Shown here one piece after another: positions 27,919 through 37,859 of a DNA stretch of 64,000 nt. Below the pieces are notes generated by a model. It was not told the DNA's origin, searched no databases, and worked only from the letters and a program-made list of their open reading frames with translations. How positions within the stretch are numbered: position 1 is the first letter of the stretch; every line of letters starts with the position of its first letter. The stretch comes from Aminobacterium mobile DSM 12262 (GTDB lineage: Bacteria; Synergistota; Synergistia; Synergistales; Aminobacteriaceae). Location of the stretch: NCBI RefSeq assembly GCF_000526395.1, contig NZ_JAFZ01000001.1:1240001-1304000 (forward strand). Direction: 5' to 3'. A program made the position numbers and the translations under genes.

Positions 27919-29361
27919 ATGAAGCTTTTGACCCCGATAAAACGTATAGTATTTACTGTGCTATTCCTTTTCAACCTCATAGGATGGCCTTTAAACTGGA
28001 TGGCTCCAGTGGAAGCTGCTTCACAACCTATTCGAATCGGAGTAGGGATAGGCCTCTCGCAGGCAGTTATTTCCTCAGGCTCTCCCATTATTTTGAAAGA
28101 AGCTTCCGGGAAAAAATATCGAGCTAATAAAGCAATTACTATTAGATGGGCTGGAAATAACCGCGTAGCCATAGGGAAACATTCTTTAAAACTCCCCTTA
28201 ATTTTAACGAGTTCCAATCCGCTCGCTTATAATAAAGTCCGATATCGTGGATATATCAAAATAGAGGGGAATGGCAACTCTTTTAGCATAGTCAACGTGC
28301 TCGATGTGGAAGACTATGTGAGAGGAGTCCTCAAAATGGAAACAAACCCGGCTTGGCCTTTAGAATCTCTTAAAGCTCAGGCTATTATATCTAGAACATA
28401 TGCTCTTAAAAATATAGGGAAATATGGAAGCAAGGGGTTTGATCTCACGGCCACCCCCGATTGTCAAGTATATCGAGGCATCAATGCCGAAACACCACAA
28501 ACAGATAGAGCGGTGAAAGAGACTGTGGGAATCGTAGTAACATATGGCTCAGACTTGGCCCTGACTCCTTTTCACTCTGATAGTGGAGGAGCCACAGCTA
28601 ATGTAGCAGAGGTATGGAACAGTTCTATCCCATACTTAAAAGGGGTACAGGAAGCCATTTCGTATTCATCTCCTTATTCTACGTGGGAAGTTTCTCTCTC
28701 CCCGCAACAAATTCAGTCGGCTCTTAGTAAAATCGGAGTTCAGGTAGGACAGATACAGAGCATTGAAATCGGGCAGCAAGATTCTTTTGGAAGAACAGTT
28801 TCTCTTGTGCTGAGGGGAAGCCAGGGGGCAACCCAGATAAAATCCAACCAATTCAGAATGGCTATAGGGCCTACTGTGTTAAGGAGCACTTTCTTCTCCG
28901 CCGTTAATGGTCAACATCTTTCTTTGAAAGCCCAATCGGTGCCTAATTCACCTGTCCCCCCCTCTGCACCCGAACAACGCAATAATGTCGGTATTACGAA
29001 CAGTGATGGCCCGTTAACCTTTGAAGAAGAACAGACTATGATCGATCTCACAAAACAAGGAGCTTTTTCCAGCCACGAAATGATCGACATGCTCATGAAC
29101 CCTGAAAAGAAAAAATTGTACCTTTTAAAAGCTCTTAAACAAGGGGAACCAAAAAAACAAAGCAATTCTGTCATTACAAATACAAAATCTGGGGCAGGAC
29201 AGATTCGACCGTCTTCTGGAGGTTTTGTGTTCAAGGGCAGAGGGTGGGGGCATGGGGTAGGTCTCTCCCAGTGGGGGGCAAAAAGCCTAGCAGAAAACGG
29301 TTGGAAATACTCTCAAATATTGCAACACTATTACCCTGGGACAAAACTTTCAAGACGATAG
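27919..29361 (+). CDS. Exported SpoIID/LytB-domain protein
   Basis: 480 residues with an N-terminal signal or anchor (about 1-37, ending near VEAAS). The SpoIID/LytB core runs from about 85 to 330 (VEDYVRGVLKMETNPAWPLESLKAQAIISRTYAL, SDSGGATANVAEVWNS). The last part of the domain, GRGWGHGVGLSQWGAKSLAENG, lies after an inserted low-complexity segment (about 340-430). SpoIID in spore formers is a lytic transglycosylase for denuded glycans. Members in non-sporulating bacteria are presumably wall-associated. GAACC (27887-27891) could pair with GGTTC (27905-27909) that overlaps the ribosome site. Confidence 0.85.
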   Translation: MKLLTPIKRIVFTVLFLFNLIGWPLNWMAPVEAASQPIRIGVGIGLSQAVISSGSPIILKEASGKKYRANKAITIRWAGNNRVAIGKHSLKLPLILTSSNPLAYNKVRYRGYIKIEGNGNSFSIVNVLDVEDYVRGVLKMETNPAWPLESLKAQAIISRTYALKNIGKYGSKGFDLTATPDCQVYRGINAETPQTDRAVKETVGIVVTYGSDLALTPFHSDSGGATANVAEVWNSSIPYLKGVQEAISYSSPYSTWEVSLSPQQIQSALSKIGVQVGQIQSIEIGQQDSFGRTVSLVLRGSQGATQIKSNQFRMAIGPTVLRSTFFSAVNGQHLSLKAQSVPNSPVPPSAPEQRNNVGITNSDGPLTFEEEQTMIDLTKQGAFSSHEMIDMLMNPEKKKLYLLKALKQGEPKKQSNSVITNTKSGAGQIRPSSGGFVFKGRGWGHGVGLSQWGAKSLAENGWKYSQILQHYYPGTKLSRR

Positions 29362-29377
29362 AAGGCGAAGACTTTTT

Positions 29378-30430
29378 ATGGCTCAAATAGATCTTTTTGA
29401 CATTGAATCATATGCATATGAACTTCCAGAGAAGTTGATTGCACAGAACCCAGTTTCACCCCGTAACCATTCGAGACTTCTTGTATTAGATCGGCATACG
29501 GGCACTATGACTCACACATATTTTTACGAACTTGAGCACTTTCTCAAAGAAGGAGATGTGCTCGTCCTTAACGATACTCGAGTTATCCCAGCCCGTCTCT
29601 ATGGTGTAAAAGAAAAGGGAACAGCCCACGTAGAGATTTTGTTACTCAAACCATTAGATGCTACGTGGACATGCTGGGAAGCCTTGGTTCGGCCAGGGCG
29701 TCGCCTGAAAAAAGGTAGCGCTGTACGCCTTAAAAATGGCGTTTTAGTTAGTATAGAAAATGCTCTTTCAGAAGGAGTCCGAGTTGTGAGGTTCCCGGAA
29801 GAGAGTAATGTACTCTCTCTTCTTGAGGAAATAGGAGAAATTCCATTCCCTCCTTATATAAAACATACGTCTGCATCTTCATCTGACTACCAAACAGTTT
29901 TTGCGAAAAGGAATGGTTCTTCTGCTGCACCTACGGCTAGTTTACATTTTACCCAGGCACAGCTACAACATTTAGTAGAGGAACACGGGATTACCTTGGC
30001 GTGGGTTACTTTGCATGTAGGGCTTGGAACATTTCGACCAGTGCAGGTATCAGATATCCGGCAACACAATATACATAAAGAGTATTGTGAGGTTCCTGAA
30101 TCTACGGCATCGCTCATACGCAAGGCAAAAGCAGAGAAGCGACGTGTCATTGCCTCTGGAACAACTGTGGCAAGAACGCTGGAAAGCATGTCTGTTGATA
30201 ATGAAGAGGTGATACAACAAGGCTGCAAAAACACCTCTCTTTTTATTTATCCTGGCTATAATTTTAAAATAGTTGATGGACTTATAACAAACTTCCATCT
30301 GCCTCGTAGCACTCTCTTAATGCTTGTTGCAGCTTTAGCTGGATACGATAATATTATGAATGCCTATAAAACTGCAGTAGAGAAAGAGTATCGATTTTTT
30401 TCTTTTGGCGATGCCATGTTTATTTGTTGA
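29378..30430 (+). CDS. queA: tRNA preQ1-34 S-adenosylmethionine ribosyltransferase-isomerase QueA
   Basis: 350 residues. It transfers and rearranges the ribosyl of SAM onto preQ1 in tRNA to form epoxyqueuosine. Signatures include YELPEKLIAQNPVSPRNHSRLLVL, VLVLNDTRVIPARL, TASLHFTQAQL, TLHVGLGTFRPV and FHLPRSTLLMLVAALAG. No tgt or other queuosine gene is in the window, although queA-tgt pairing is common elsewhere. Confidence 0.95.
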   Translation: MAQIDLFDIESYAYELPEKLIAQNPVSPRNHSRLLVLDRHTGTMTHTYFYELEHFLKEGDVLVLNDTRVIPARLYGVKEKGTAHVEILLLKPLDATWTCWEALVRPGRRLKKGSAVRLKNGVLVSIENALSEGVRVVRFPEESNVLSLLEEIGEIPFPPYIKHTSASSSDYQTVFAKRNGSSAAPTASLHFTQAQLQHLVEEHGITLAWVTLHVGLGTFRPVQVSDIRQHNIHKEYCEVPESTASLIRKAKAEKRRVIASGTTVARTLESMSVDNEEVIQQGCKNTSLFIYPGYNFKIVDGLITNFHLPRSTLLMLVAALAGYDNIMNAYKTAVEKEYRFFSFGDAMFIC

Positions 30431-30456
30431 TGTAAATAAGAAAGGAGGCTTTTCAT

Positions 30457-31782
30457 ATGTGGAAATGGGCATGTCTCGTTCCTCATCCTCCTATCATCGT
30501 TCCGGAAGTAGGCCATGGAAGAGAAAAAGAGGCACATCAAACTCTTAATGGAATGAAGGAATTAACCTATCATCTAAAAAACCAGAAACCTGATATCTTA
30601 TTTCTTCTTTCCCCTCATGCTCCTCAAGGCTCTGGCCTTTTTTTTCTCGAAACATCTTGTTATGCTGGAGATCTTTCAATGTTTGGAGCTCCTCAAGTGT
30701 CTGTGGAAATAAAAAGCGATGGAGAGAAATGCAAAGCGCTCTATAGCTTTTTACAAGGAGAAGTACCGATAAGTCATGTACAGAAAGAGAAAGTATTTCT
30801 CGATCATGCCTCGTTAGTACCCCTTTATTTTTTCCATAAAGCGTGGGGCGTTTTTCCCACACTCATCGTAGCAAACCCCATGGGTCTTTCTCTGAAGGAG
30901 GCTCTTAAAACTGGAGAGATCCTACAAAAGTTTAAAAGACCTGGAGAAAGTTGGGGGCTTATAGCCAGCGGTGATTTATCGCATCGAGTCACTCGCGATG
31001 CGCCAGCTGGATATTCCCCTTTAGGCTCTTTTTTTGATGAACAAGTAGTTCATGCCATAAAGATGTCAGATCCTGAAATTCTACTTGATCTCCCTTCCCG
31101 CACTATTTATGAGGCAGGGGAATGTGGGCTCAGATCAGCGCTCGTATTTCTTGCGCTCTCAGGGGAAAAAGCTAAACCCAAATTACTTTCTTATGAAGCA
31201 CCTTTTGGGGTTGGATATGCCACAGCTATAGCTGTGTTCCCTTGGAAAACATACCCCTCTTTAGCCCGACACGCTATAGAAACATACGTGAGAGAGGGGG
31301 AAAGACTTTCACTTCAGGACGTGGAAAAACTCGCGCCACAAGAAAGTCTACAAAGTAAAAAAGCTTGTTTTGTTTCTCTTAAAACATTAAAAGGGGAACT
31401 TCGGGGGTGCATTGGAACCATCGCCCCGGTTCGATCTTCCCTGGCTTGGGAAGTAGTAGAGAACGCTATAGCAGCTGCTACTGAAGATCCACGCTTTTTA
31501 CCAGTCCGCCCTGAGGAATTACCTAATCTTACTGTCTCCATAGACATATTGAGTGAACCCGAAGTAATCCGCAACGTAGAAGAACTTGATCCCAAACAAT
31601 ATGGAGTCATTGTCTCCAAAGGAAACCGGCGAGGAGTATTGCTTCCTGATCTCGAGGGAATTACCCTAGCCAGCCAGCAAATACAAATTGCAGCTCAAAA
31701 GGCCGGCATTACTACCCTTGATGGCATCTCTATCTCCCGATTTACCGTCCATCGATATCCGGAAAGGGAAGATACTCCATGA
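30457..31782 (+). CDS. Fusion of MEMO/LigB-like protein and AMMECR1 domain
   Basis: 441 residues in two domains. Residues 1-260 resemble MEMO/class III extradiol dioxygenases, with likely metal ligands H10 (VPHPP), H54 (SPHAP) and H177 in SGDLSH (172-177). Residues about 266-441 are an AMMECR1 domain with the conserved LRGCIG and EDPRFLPVRPEEL. Many bacteria and archaea encode the two parts separately beside a radical-SAM enzyme, which follows here with a 4-base overlap. The chemistry of the trio is not settled to my knowledge. AAGGAGG precedes ATG 30457. Confidence 0.88.
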   Translation: MWKWACLVPHPPIIVPEVGHGREKEAHQTLNGMKELTYHLKNQKPDILFLLSPHAPQGSGLFFLETSCYAGDLSMFGAPQVSVEIKSDGEKCKALYSFLQGEVPISHVQKEKVFLDHASLVPLYFFHKAWGVFPTLIVANPMGLSLKEALKTGEILQKFKRPGESWGLIASGDLSHRVTRDAPAGYSPLGSFFDEQVVHAIKMSDPEILLDLPSRTIYEAGECGLRSALVFLALSGEKAKPKLLSYEAPFGVGYATAIAVFPWKTYPSLARHAIETYVREGERLSLQDVEKLAPQESLQSKKACFVSLKTLKGELRGCIGTIAPVRSSLAWEVVENAIAAATEDPRFLPVRPEELPNLTVSIDILSEPEVIRNVEELDPKQYGVIVSKGNRRGVLLPDLEGITLASQQIQIAAQKAGITTLDGISISRFTVHRYPEREDTP

Positions 31783-32780
31783 CGTATCAAGCTTTATGGT
31801 GGCACAAAGAAGGGGAGAGAATTATTTGTGATCTCTGCCCTCACAGGTGCTCTTTAAAAAAAGGACAAAAAGGATTATGCGGCGTACGCATCCATCGAGG
31901 AGAGGCTGGACTTTTTAGCTTAAATTATGGTCTTGTTTCTTCCATGGCTCTTGACCCAGTAGAAAAAAAACCTCTTTATCATTGGAATCCAGGAACCGAA
32001 ATTTTTTCTATAGGGAGTATTGGTTGCAATATGCATTGCCCTTTCTGTCAAAATTGGGAGATATCTACATGTTCTTCAACGGTCCCCTTAACCTACATTC
32101 CTTCGTCTGACCTTCTTCGTCTTGTTCGTAAAGAGCAGGTTCGTTCTGTGGCATTTACATATAATGAGCCTCTCATTTGGTATGAATATGTGATGGATAC
32201 AGCCCAAATACTGAAAAAAGAAGGGATTCCTGTAGTCTTGGTCTCTAATGGTATGATAAACGAGGCGCCATTAAAAGATCTTTTGCCGTATGTAGATGCT
32301 GCCAACATTGATGTGAAGGCCTTTGACGAGGAAACATATCGATTTATGGGAGGAAATCTTAACACTGTTAAACAAACAGTAGAGACAATGATTACAGCAG
32401 GAATACATGTAGAATTAACAAGCCTTATTGTTACGGGAATTCATAAAGATACCCTTTGGATTGAATCATTGGCGAAGTGGGCAGCGTCTCTTTCCCCTTC
32501 CATGGTTCTTCATATATCTCGATATTTTCCATGCTATAAATGGAATGAAAAGCCCACTCCCATCACTATGCTGAGAGAGGCCAAGAGTCGGGCAGAAAAG
32601 CATTTGCATTTCGTTTATTTAGGAAATGTAACAGAAACAGTTTTTACTCTCTGTCCTTCATGTAAAGCAACAATATTGGAGCGTCGAGGATACAATACAT
32701 ATATTCAAGCTATGGATAGAGAAGGTCGTTGTGCTAAATGCGGCTTCCCCATAGTTACTCTTACTGGAAATGAGGATTAA
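31779..32780 (+). CDS. amrS: AmmeMemoRadiSam-system radical SAM enzyme
   Basis: 333 residues. A zinc- or cluster-binding N-terminus (CDLCPHRCSLKKGQKGLCGVR) precedes the radical-SAM motif CNMHCPFC (about residues 77-84). SAM-site segments FTYNEPLIW and VSNGM follow, and the C-terminus has two more CxxC pairs (CPSCKA, CAKCGF). It is related to pyruvate formate-lyase activases, but no glycyl-radical partner is present. It overlaps the MEMO-AMMECR1 gene by four bases, as expected for a dedicated partner. Confidence 0.9.
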   Translation: MTYQALWWHKEGERIICDLCPHRCSLKKGQKGLCGVRIHRGEAGLFSLNYGLVSSMALDPVEKKPLYHWNPGTEIFSIGSIGCNMHCPFCQNWEISTCSSTVPLTYIPSSDLLRLVRKEQVRSVAFTYNEPLIWYEYVMDTAQILKKEGIPVVLVSNGMINEAPLKDLLPYVDAANIDVKAFDEETYRFMGGNLNTVKQTVETMITAGIHVELTSLIVTGIHKDTLWIESLAKWAASLSPSMVLHISRYFPCYKWNEKPTPITMLREAKSRAEKHLHFVYLGNVTETVFTLCPSCKATILERRGYNTYIQAMDREGRCAKCGFPIVTLTGNED

Positions 32781-32782
32781 AA

Positions 32783-33787
32783 GTGAAAAAATTTATAGAT
32801 ATTCTTCTTCTTATCTGTTCCCTAGGTTACTTTCTTTTGCTTTGCATGATCCCCACGTCATGGTGGAATTCTCAATTTCCTTTTGGAGTAGGAGAGCCTC
32901 TACCAGCCCTTGTTTTGCCTGGACAAAATGCAAAAGAGATTGCTGATGCCTTTTATAAGGCAGGCATTGTTACAAACCCCTTAGAGTTACGTGGATGGAT
33001 GGCACGTTTAGGTATTGACAGAACCCTTAAGACTGGCATGTACATGATTAAAAAGGGGACTTCTTGGGAGGTAGCGCAACAACTGAAAGAAGCCGTTCCT
33101 TCTCAAGAAAAAGTGACAATAGTTCCAGGTTCTGATCTTTTCTCTATAAAAAATGCTTTTCCCGACATGACTGAAGACGAGGTATCTACTCTCCTTCAGA
33201 ATACGGCTATATTCCCTCTCGATCTTCAGCCTCTCTTGCCTCTTGCTCCAGAAACACGCGTAGCATTTTTGCTTCCAGATACATATTACGTACCTGAAAA
33301 GAAACTGGAATATGTTTTAAAAGCAGGATTCACACTCTGGTGGAAACACTTTGATACAAAAATACAAAACCTTTCGCCTCATGAATTATTGGAGACAGCT
33401 ATTCTAGCCTCTCTCGTAGAAAGAGAGGCTAAAATAGACGAGGAACGTCCCCTTATCGCAGGAATTATAAAGAATAGAGTAGCCCAAAATATGCCTCTCC
33501 AAGTAGATGCAACAATAGTTTACGCATGGAAAAGGGAGGGAGAAAACCTTTCGAGGGTTCTTTTCAAACATCTAGAAGTAGATTCTCCCTACAATACATA
33601 CAAAAAGCTGGGGCTACCGCCTACAGCTATCTGCATCCCCTCCATTGCATCATGGGAGGCCGCCTTAAAACCAGCTCAAACAGAGTATCTGTATTATGTA
33701 GCAGGGAAAGATGGTCAACATTTTTTTGCCACTACGTATCAAGGACATTTGCTGAACATTCGAAAAATTAGAGGTGCCCAACATTGA
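32783..33787 (+). CDS. mltG: Endolytic murein transglycosylase MltG
   Basis: 334 residues from GTG 32783. One N-terminal membrane helix (about 5-22), a LysM-like region, then the YceG domain. The catalytic glutamate lies in ILASLVEREAKIDEERPLIAGIIKNRV, and VDSPYNTYKKLGLPPTAICIPS closes the fold. It cuts nascent glycan strands at the outer face of the cytoplasmic membrane and sets chain length. TGA overlaps the TTG start of the next gene. Confidence 0.92.
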   Translation: MKKFIDILLLICSLGYFLLLCMIPTSWWNSQFPFGVGEPLPALVLPGQNAKEIADAFYKAGIVTNPLELRGWMARLGIDRTLKTGMYMIKKGTSWEVAQQLKEAVPSQEKVTIVPGSDLFSIKNAFPDMTEDEVSTLLQNTAIFPLDLQPLLPLAPETRVAFLLPDTYYVPEKKLEYVLKAGFTLWWKHFDTKIQNLSPHELLETAILASLVEREAKIDEERPLIAGIIKNRVAQNMPLQVDATIVYAWKREGENLSRVLFKHLEVDSPYNTYKKLGLPPTAICIPSIASWEAALKPAQTEYLYYVAGKDGQHFFATTYQGHLLNIRKIRGAQH

Positions 33788-34083
33788 ATAATATAGAAGA
33801 ACCACTTTCTGTTCATGATATGGACAGATTAGTACTTTCGGTCTGTCCTTCTTATATTGTGCTTATTAGTTGGATTGTCTCCGAATATAATGGATTAGGA
33901 TATATTCGAACAGATGATCCTCGCAAAGGAGAACTTTCTTTTTTCTGTCCTCCCAGTCAATCAGAAGAGGGGGAACTTCTCATAGAAAAACTGAGAGAGG
34001 AAGGATTTCCTGTTAAGATAGAGCGTGTAGAAAGACATAAAAAGCAAGAAGGGACAGAGGAATATGGATTTAGCCATTTTTAA
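33784..34083 (+). CDS. DUF4911-like small protein
   Basis: 99 residues from TTG 33784, overlapping the mltG stop, with GAGGTG upstream. The pattern ISWIVSEYNGLGYIRTDDPRKGELSFFCPP resembles DUF4911, a small alpha/beta family of unknown function seen in Synergistota and deltaproteobacteria. No catalytic residues are evident. It overlaps tldD by 20 bases and thus is co-translated with it. Confidence 0.65.
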   Translation: MNNIEEPLSVHDMDRLVLSVCPSYIVLISWIVSEYNGLGYIRTDDPRKGELSFFCPPSQSEEGELLIEKLREEGFPVKIERVERHKKQEGTEEYGFSHF

Positions 34084-35443
34084 GCGAGCGTTCGATTCGC
34101 TTCGTCGTTACAAAATAGATTTTGCGGACCTTTACTTTGAATCATCTGCTGCTCACAGCATTTCTTTTGAAGATGGGGCTTTAGAAGAAATAAGTTCTTC
34201 CCTTCGAGAAGGAGTAGGCGCTCGGGTGGTAAGGGAGGACGTCACGTCTTATTCACACACTCCAGGTGTTGCTGTAACAAACGGCCTCTCTGCTCTTCGA
34301 GAAAGTGCCCGTAATATAGGAATCCCCTTATCTTGGGAAAATGAAGGAGACTTTCAGCGCCGAATTATAAAGCAAACAGCCTTCGTGGCTCCTCCAGAGA
34401 CACAATTTCTTCGAGATATAGATAGAAAAATACGAGAGGCTAGCCCCTATGTATCGCAAGTTTCTATTAATTACTCTCTTTCCTTAAAAAACATCATCAT
34501 TATCAATCAAGAGGAAAACTTATTTCGAGAAAATCGTCCGTACACAAGCTTCAGCGTAGAGGTTACCGTGGAAAAAAATGGACAAATTCAAACGGGGTAT
34601 GAAAATGCAGCCCGACTAGAGGTACCCAATATTTTCTGGGGAAAATATACTCCGTGGATCCTGGCCAATCAGGCTCTAAAACAAGCTCTTCTCATGCTTG
34701 ACGCGCCAGATTGTCCAGCCGGAACTATGCCAGTTATACTTTCTGGAGAAGCAGGAGGAACTCTCGTACATGAAGCATGTGGACATGGACTTGAAGCAGA
34801 TATTATACAGAAAGACTTTTCTGTTTACCGTAATAAAATAGGGCATAAAGTCGCAAGTCCTTTGGTAACCATGATAGATGATGGGACCCTCCCAGGTCTT
34901 TTCGGCAGCTATACAATAGATGATGAAGGGGTTCCAGCACAGAGAACTGTCCTTATTGAAGAGGGGGTTCTAAAAGGCTTTTTAACTGATAAAATTTCAG
35001 CTGCAAAGGAAGGATTGCCCCTCTCTGGCAACGGAAGGAGGGACTCGTATAGGAATCCTCCTATTCCGCGGATGAGCAATACCTTTATATTGCCAGGAGA
35101 TAGCAATGAAGAGGCGATGATACAAAGTGTTGATTACGGCCTTTATGTAAAAAAAATGGGTGGTGGAGAAGTAAACCCAACTTCCGGGGATTTTGTCTTC
35201 TATGTCACCGAGGGATATTTCATCCGAAACGGCTCTATCGCTCACCCAGTAAAGGGTGCTTTGCTCACAGGGAACGGGCCTCAAGCACTAATGGATATTA
35301 GTGCTGTTGGGGATAATCTCCTCTATTTACCTGGAATGTGCGGGAAAGCAGGTCAATCAGTTCCCGTCACTGATGGACAACCAGCTTTGCTTATAAAAAA
35401 ACTCATAGTTGGAGGCAACGTGACAGACCATGAGTCTCTTTAA
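34064..35443 (+). CDS. tldD: TldD-type metalloprotease subunit
   Basis: 459 residues. TldD/PmbA (TldE) proteins form a heterodimeric zinc protease that trims short peptides and degrades the CcdA antitoxin. The zinc motif HEACGHGLEAD (HExxxH) and the downstream FGSYTIDDEGVPAQRT and NPTSGDFVFYVTEGYFI are present, which identifies the catalytic subunit. No TldE partner is in the window. The 3' end overlaps ftsK by 14 bases. Confidence 0.93.
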   Translation: MDLAIFKRAFDSLRRYKIDFADLYFESSAAHSISFEDGALEEISSSLREGVGARVVREDVTSYSHTPGVAVTNGLSALRESARNIGIPLSWENEGDFQRRIIKQTAFVAPPETQFLRDIDRKIREASPYVSQVSINYSLSLKNIIIINQEENLFRENRPYTSFSVEVTVEKNGQIQTGYENAARLEVPNIFWGKYTPWILANQALKQALLMLDAPDCPAGTMPVILSGEAGGTLVHEACGHGLEADIIQKDFSVYRNKIGHKVASPLVTMIDDGTLPGLFGSYTIDDEGVPAQRTVLIEEGVLKGFLTDKISAAKEGLPLSGNGRRDSYRNPPIPRMSNTFILPGDSNEEAMIQSVDYGLYVKKMGGGEVNPTSGDFVFYVTEGYFIRNGSIAHPVKGALLTGNGPQALMDISAVGDNLLYLPGMCGKAGQSVPVTDGQPALLIKKLIVGGNVTDHESL

Positions 35444-37859
35444 ACGTAAAAAGAAACGTGGACGCCCTAAACAGAATAAAGGTATTCTTTTTTCCAAACC
35501 ACGACGCACGGAAGAAGAACTCAAAGAACTCAAAGAAATCAGAGAAGGAAGAATCCGTCGCCTTTTTACGTGGGTTCGTTTGTTTTTCTTCTTCTTGTTT
35601 TTAGCTATTGTTTATGCCATTGCATCCCTTTTCTCTTTTTGGACAGGTCGAGTAGGGGTGGAAATTCAAACATCTTTAACAACTAGAGCAGGGGGAGCAG
35701 TGCTTATTGTACTTCTCTTCATGGGATATATATGTTTTTCGATTCTTCTCCGACGGAGAATATATCGAATTCTAGCACAAACGCTAGCTACCTTGTTTCT
35801 ATTTACGAGCGCAGCTCTCGTTCTAGGCCTTTTTTCCCGATTTGTACTCCAGCCCCATTGGACACTACTCAAGCCAGGGTTCTTTGGACAAAATCTAGCT
35901 CAGTTTTTTATGGTAAATGTGGGATTCTTTGGCACGACGCTGTTTTGTATAGCGAGCATCTTAACGTCCCTGGTTTTATATGGCATTATCAGTACTCAAA
36001 ATATTTTAACCGCTTGGGAGGCTATGTCTTTAAAAATCAAGGGATTTCATCGTAAGAAACTATTGGAATCTAAAGAAGACACTTCCATTTCCAGAGCAAC
36101 ATTAGCAGCAGAAAAGACTGAAAACATGTGTGACCAACAAACAAATCCTAAAACAATATCCGCGGATGAAATATTAGAAACATCTGAAGAAAATTCCAAG
36201 TCAGAGGTGAAGCACCAAATAATACAAGAAAGGGAAATCGTGGAAAAGCAGGAAGGGGAAGAAGAGGGAGAAGAACCTTCTCTTAAATCTGTTTTTCAGG
36301 AAAGTCGGGCCGAAGAAGCGCCAGCTCGTATTATTATGGACGAAACAGATTCCACAGGTGCTGAAGGAGAAACTATGCCAGAAATAAATCTTCCTACACC
36401 AGAAAAAGGAGAGGAAGAGAGTATCGTCGAGGGAGTTTTCCCGCCGCCACTTGATCTTTTTGGAACCCCTGAACCGGCATTTCAAGACAGGGGAGAAGAA
36501 AAAGCAAAAGAACAAAGTGAAGCGATTATCTCCACCCTAGCCGATTTTGACGTACAAGCTGAATTAGCAGAAATAGTCATAGGCCCTACTGTTATACAAT
36601 TCCAAATACAACTTGCACCTGGTATAAAAGTAAGCAAAATAGCAGGTTTGGCCAATGATTTAGCTGTAGCTTTAGCTGTTCCTGCTCTACGTGTAGAAGC
36701 ACCAATTCCAGGGAAACCCTATGTTGGGATAGAGATACCCAACCCCAAAAGACGAGGGGTTTCTCTTCGGAAGGTACTTGATTCTCAGGCCTTTGAGCAA
36801 GCCGATTATGCCCTTCCTCTCCCCATGGGAGTTCGAGTGGACTCCCGCCCTCTTATTATAGGGTTAGAAGATTTGCCTCATCTTCTAGTGGCTGGAACTA
36901 CTGGATCAGGGAAGAGTGTTTTCGTCAATAGTTGCATAGCCGGACTTTGTTACTGTCGACGTCCCGAAGAGCTTCGCTTTCTCATGATAGACCCTAAGCG
37001 AGTAGAGCTTAGTATATATGAGCACTTGCCTCATATATTAGCCAAGCCAGTAGTCTCTCCTAAAAAAGCAATTCAGGCTTTGGCGTGGGCTGTTCGGGAA
37101 ATGGAACATCGTTACGATATTTTTGCTCGCGCAAGAGTTCGTAATTTGGCTGGCTACAACGAGAAGGTGCTGCCCAAAGATAAATTACCTCACATCGTCA
37201 TAGTAGTTGATGAGTTGGCAGATCTTATGTTTACGGCTCAAAAAGAAGTGGAAGACTACATTTGTCGTTTGGCACAAATGGCGCGGGCGACGGGAATACA
37301 CTTAATGTTGGCTACACAGCGCCCGTCAGTCAATGTAGTAACAGGTCTGATTAAAGCTAATATACCGGCTCGCGTAGCCTTCACACTTCCTTCTCAAGCA
37401 GATTCTAGAACTATCATCGATGTGTCAGGAGCAGAAAAGCTGCTTGGGAAGGGAGACATGCTTTTTGTAAGTCCTCGATATCCCAGGCCTGTGCGACTTC
37501 AGTCTCCATTTATAGAGGACGGTAAGTCCATGGAAATTGTAACCTACATGAAGAATCTTTTTGGTGAACCTGAATATATTGATATAGAGGAACAGGGAGA
37601 GAGTCGCGGGAATGGAGTAGATGCTGCTTTTACAGATGACCCCCTCTTAGAAGAAGCCATGCAGATTGTCCTTGATACAGGTATAGCATCTGCAAGTCGC
37701 TTGCAACGTCAGCTACGCATCGGTTTTACTCGTGCTGCTCGTCTTATAGATACAATGGAGCAACTTGGCATTGTAGGTCCTCCTGACGGATCAAAACCAC
37801 GAGAAATACTTGTCGATGAAACTCGAGCGCAGGAGATTATGGATGAACACGTGGAATAA
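35430..37859 (+). CDS. ftsK: DNA translocase FtsK/SpoIIIE
   Basis: 809 residues. A basic N-terminus and four membrane helices (about 45-190), an acidic Glu-rich linker (about 215-365), then the alpha/beta motor: Walker A AGTTGSGKSVFVN, Walker B HIVIVVDELADLMF, and ATQRPSVNVVTGLIKANIPARVAF. The gamma winged helix (LQRQLRIGFTRAARLIDTMEQLGIVG) reads polarity sequences. It pumps chromosome ends through the division septum and activates dimer resolution. Confidence 0.95.
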   Translation: MSLFKRKKKRGRPKQNKGILFSKPRRTEEELKELKEIREGRIRRLFTWVRLFFFFLFLAIVYAIASLFSFWTGRVGVEIQTSLTTRAGGAVLIVLLFMGYICFSILLRRRIYRILAQTLATLFLFTSAALVLGLFSRFVLQPHWTLLKPGFFGQNLAQFFMVNVGFFGTTLFCIASILTSLVLYGIISTQNILTAWEAMSLKIKGFHRKKLLESKEDTSISRATLAAEKTENMCDQQTNPKTISADEILETSEENSKSEVKHQIIQEREIVEKQEGEEEGEEPSLKSVFQESRAEEAPARIIMDETDSTGAEGETMPEINLPTPEKGEEESIVEGVFPPPLDLFGTPEPAFQDRGEEKAKEQSEAIISTLADFDVQAELAEIVIGPTVIQFQIQLAPGIKVSKIAGLANDLAVALAVPALRVEAPIPGKPYVGIEIPNPKRRGVSLRKVLDSQAFEQADYALPLPMGVRVDSRPLIIGLEDLPHLLVAGTTGSGKSVFVNSCIAGLCYCRRPEELRFLMIDPKRVELSIYEHLPHILAKPVVSPKKAIQALAWAVREMEHRYDIFARARVRNLAGYNEKVLPKDKLPHIVIVVDELADLMFTAQKEVEDYICRLAQMARATGIHLMLATQRPSVNVVTGLIKANIPARVAFTLPSQADSRTIIDVSGAEKLLGKGDMLFVSPRYPRPVRLQSPFIEDGKSMEIVTYMKNLFGEPEYIDIEEQGESRGNGVDAAFTDDPLLEEAMQIVLDTGIASASRLQRQLRIGFTRAARLIDTMEQLGIVGPPDGSKPREILVDETRAQEIMDEHVE

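Noticed and set aside
36201-36515. Minus-strand frame rich in Phe and Cys inside ftsK
   Set aside because: It mirrors the Glu/Lys-rich linker of FtsK (GAA/AAA read as TTC/TTT).
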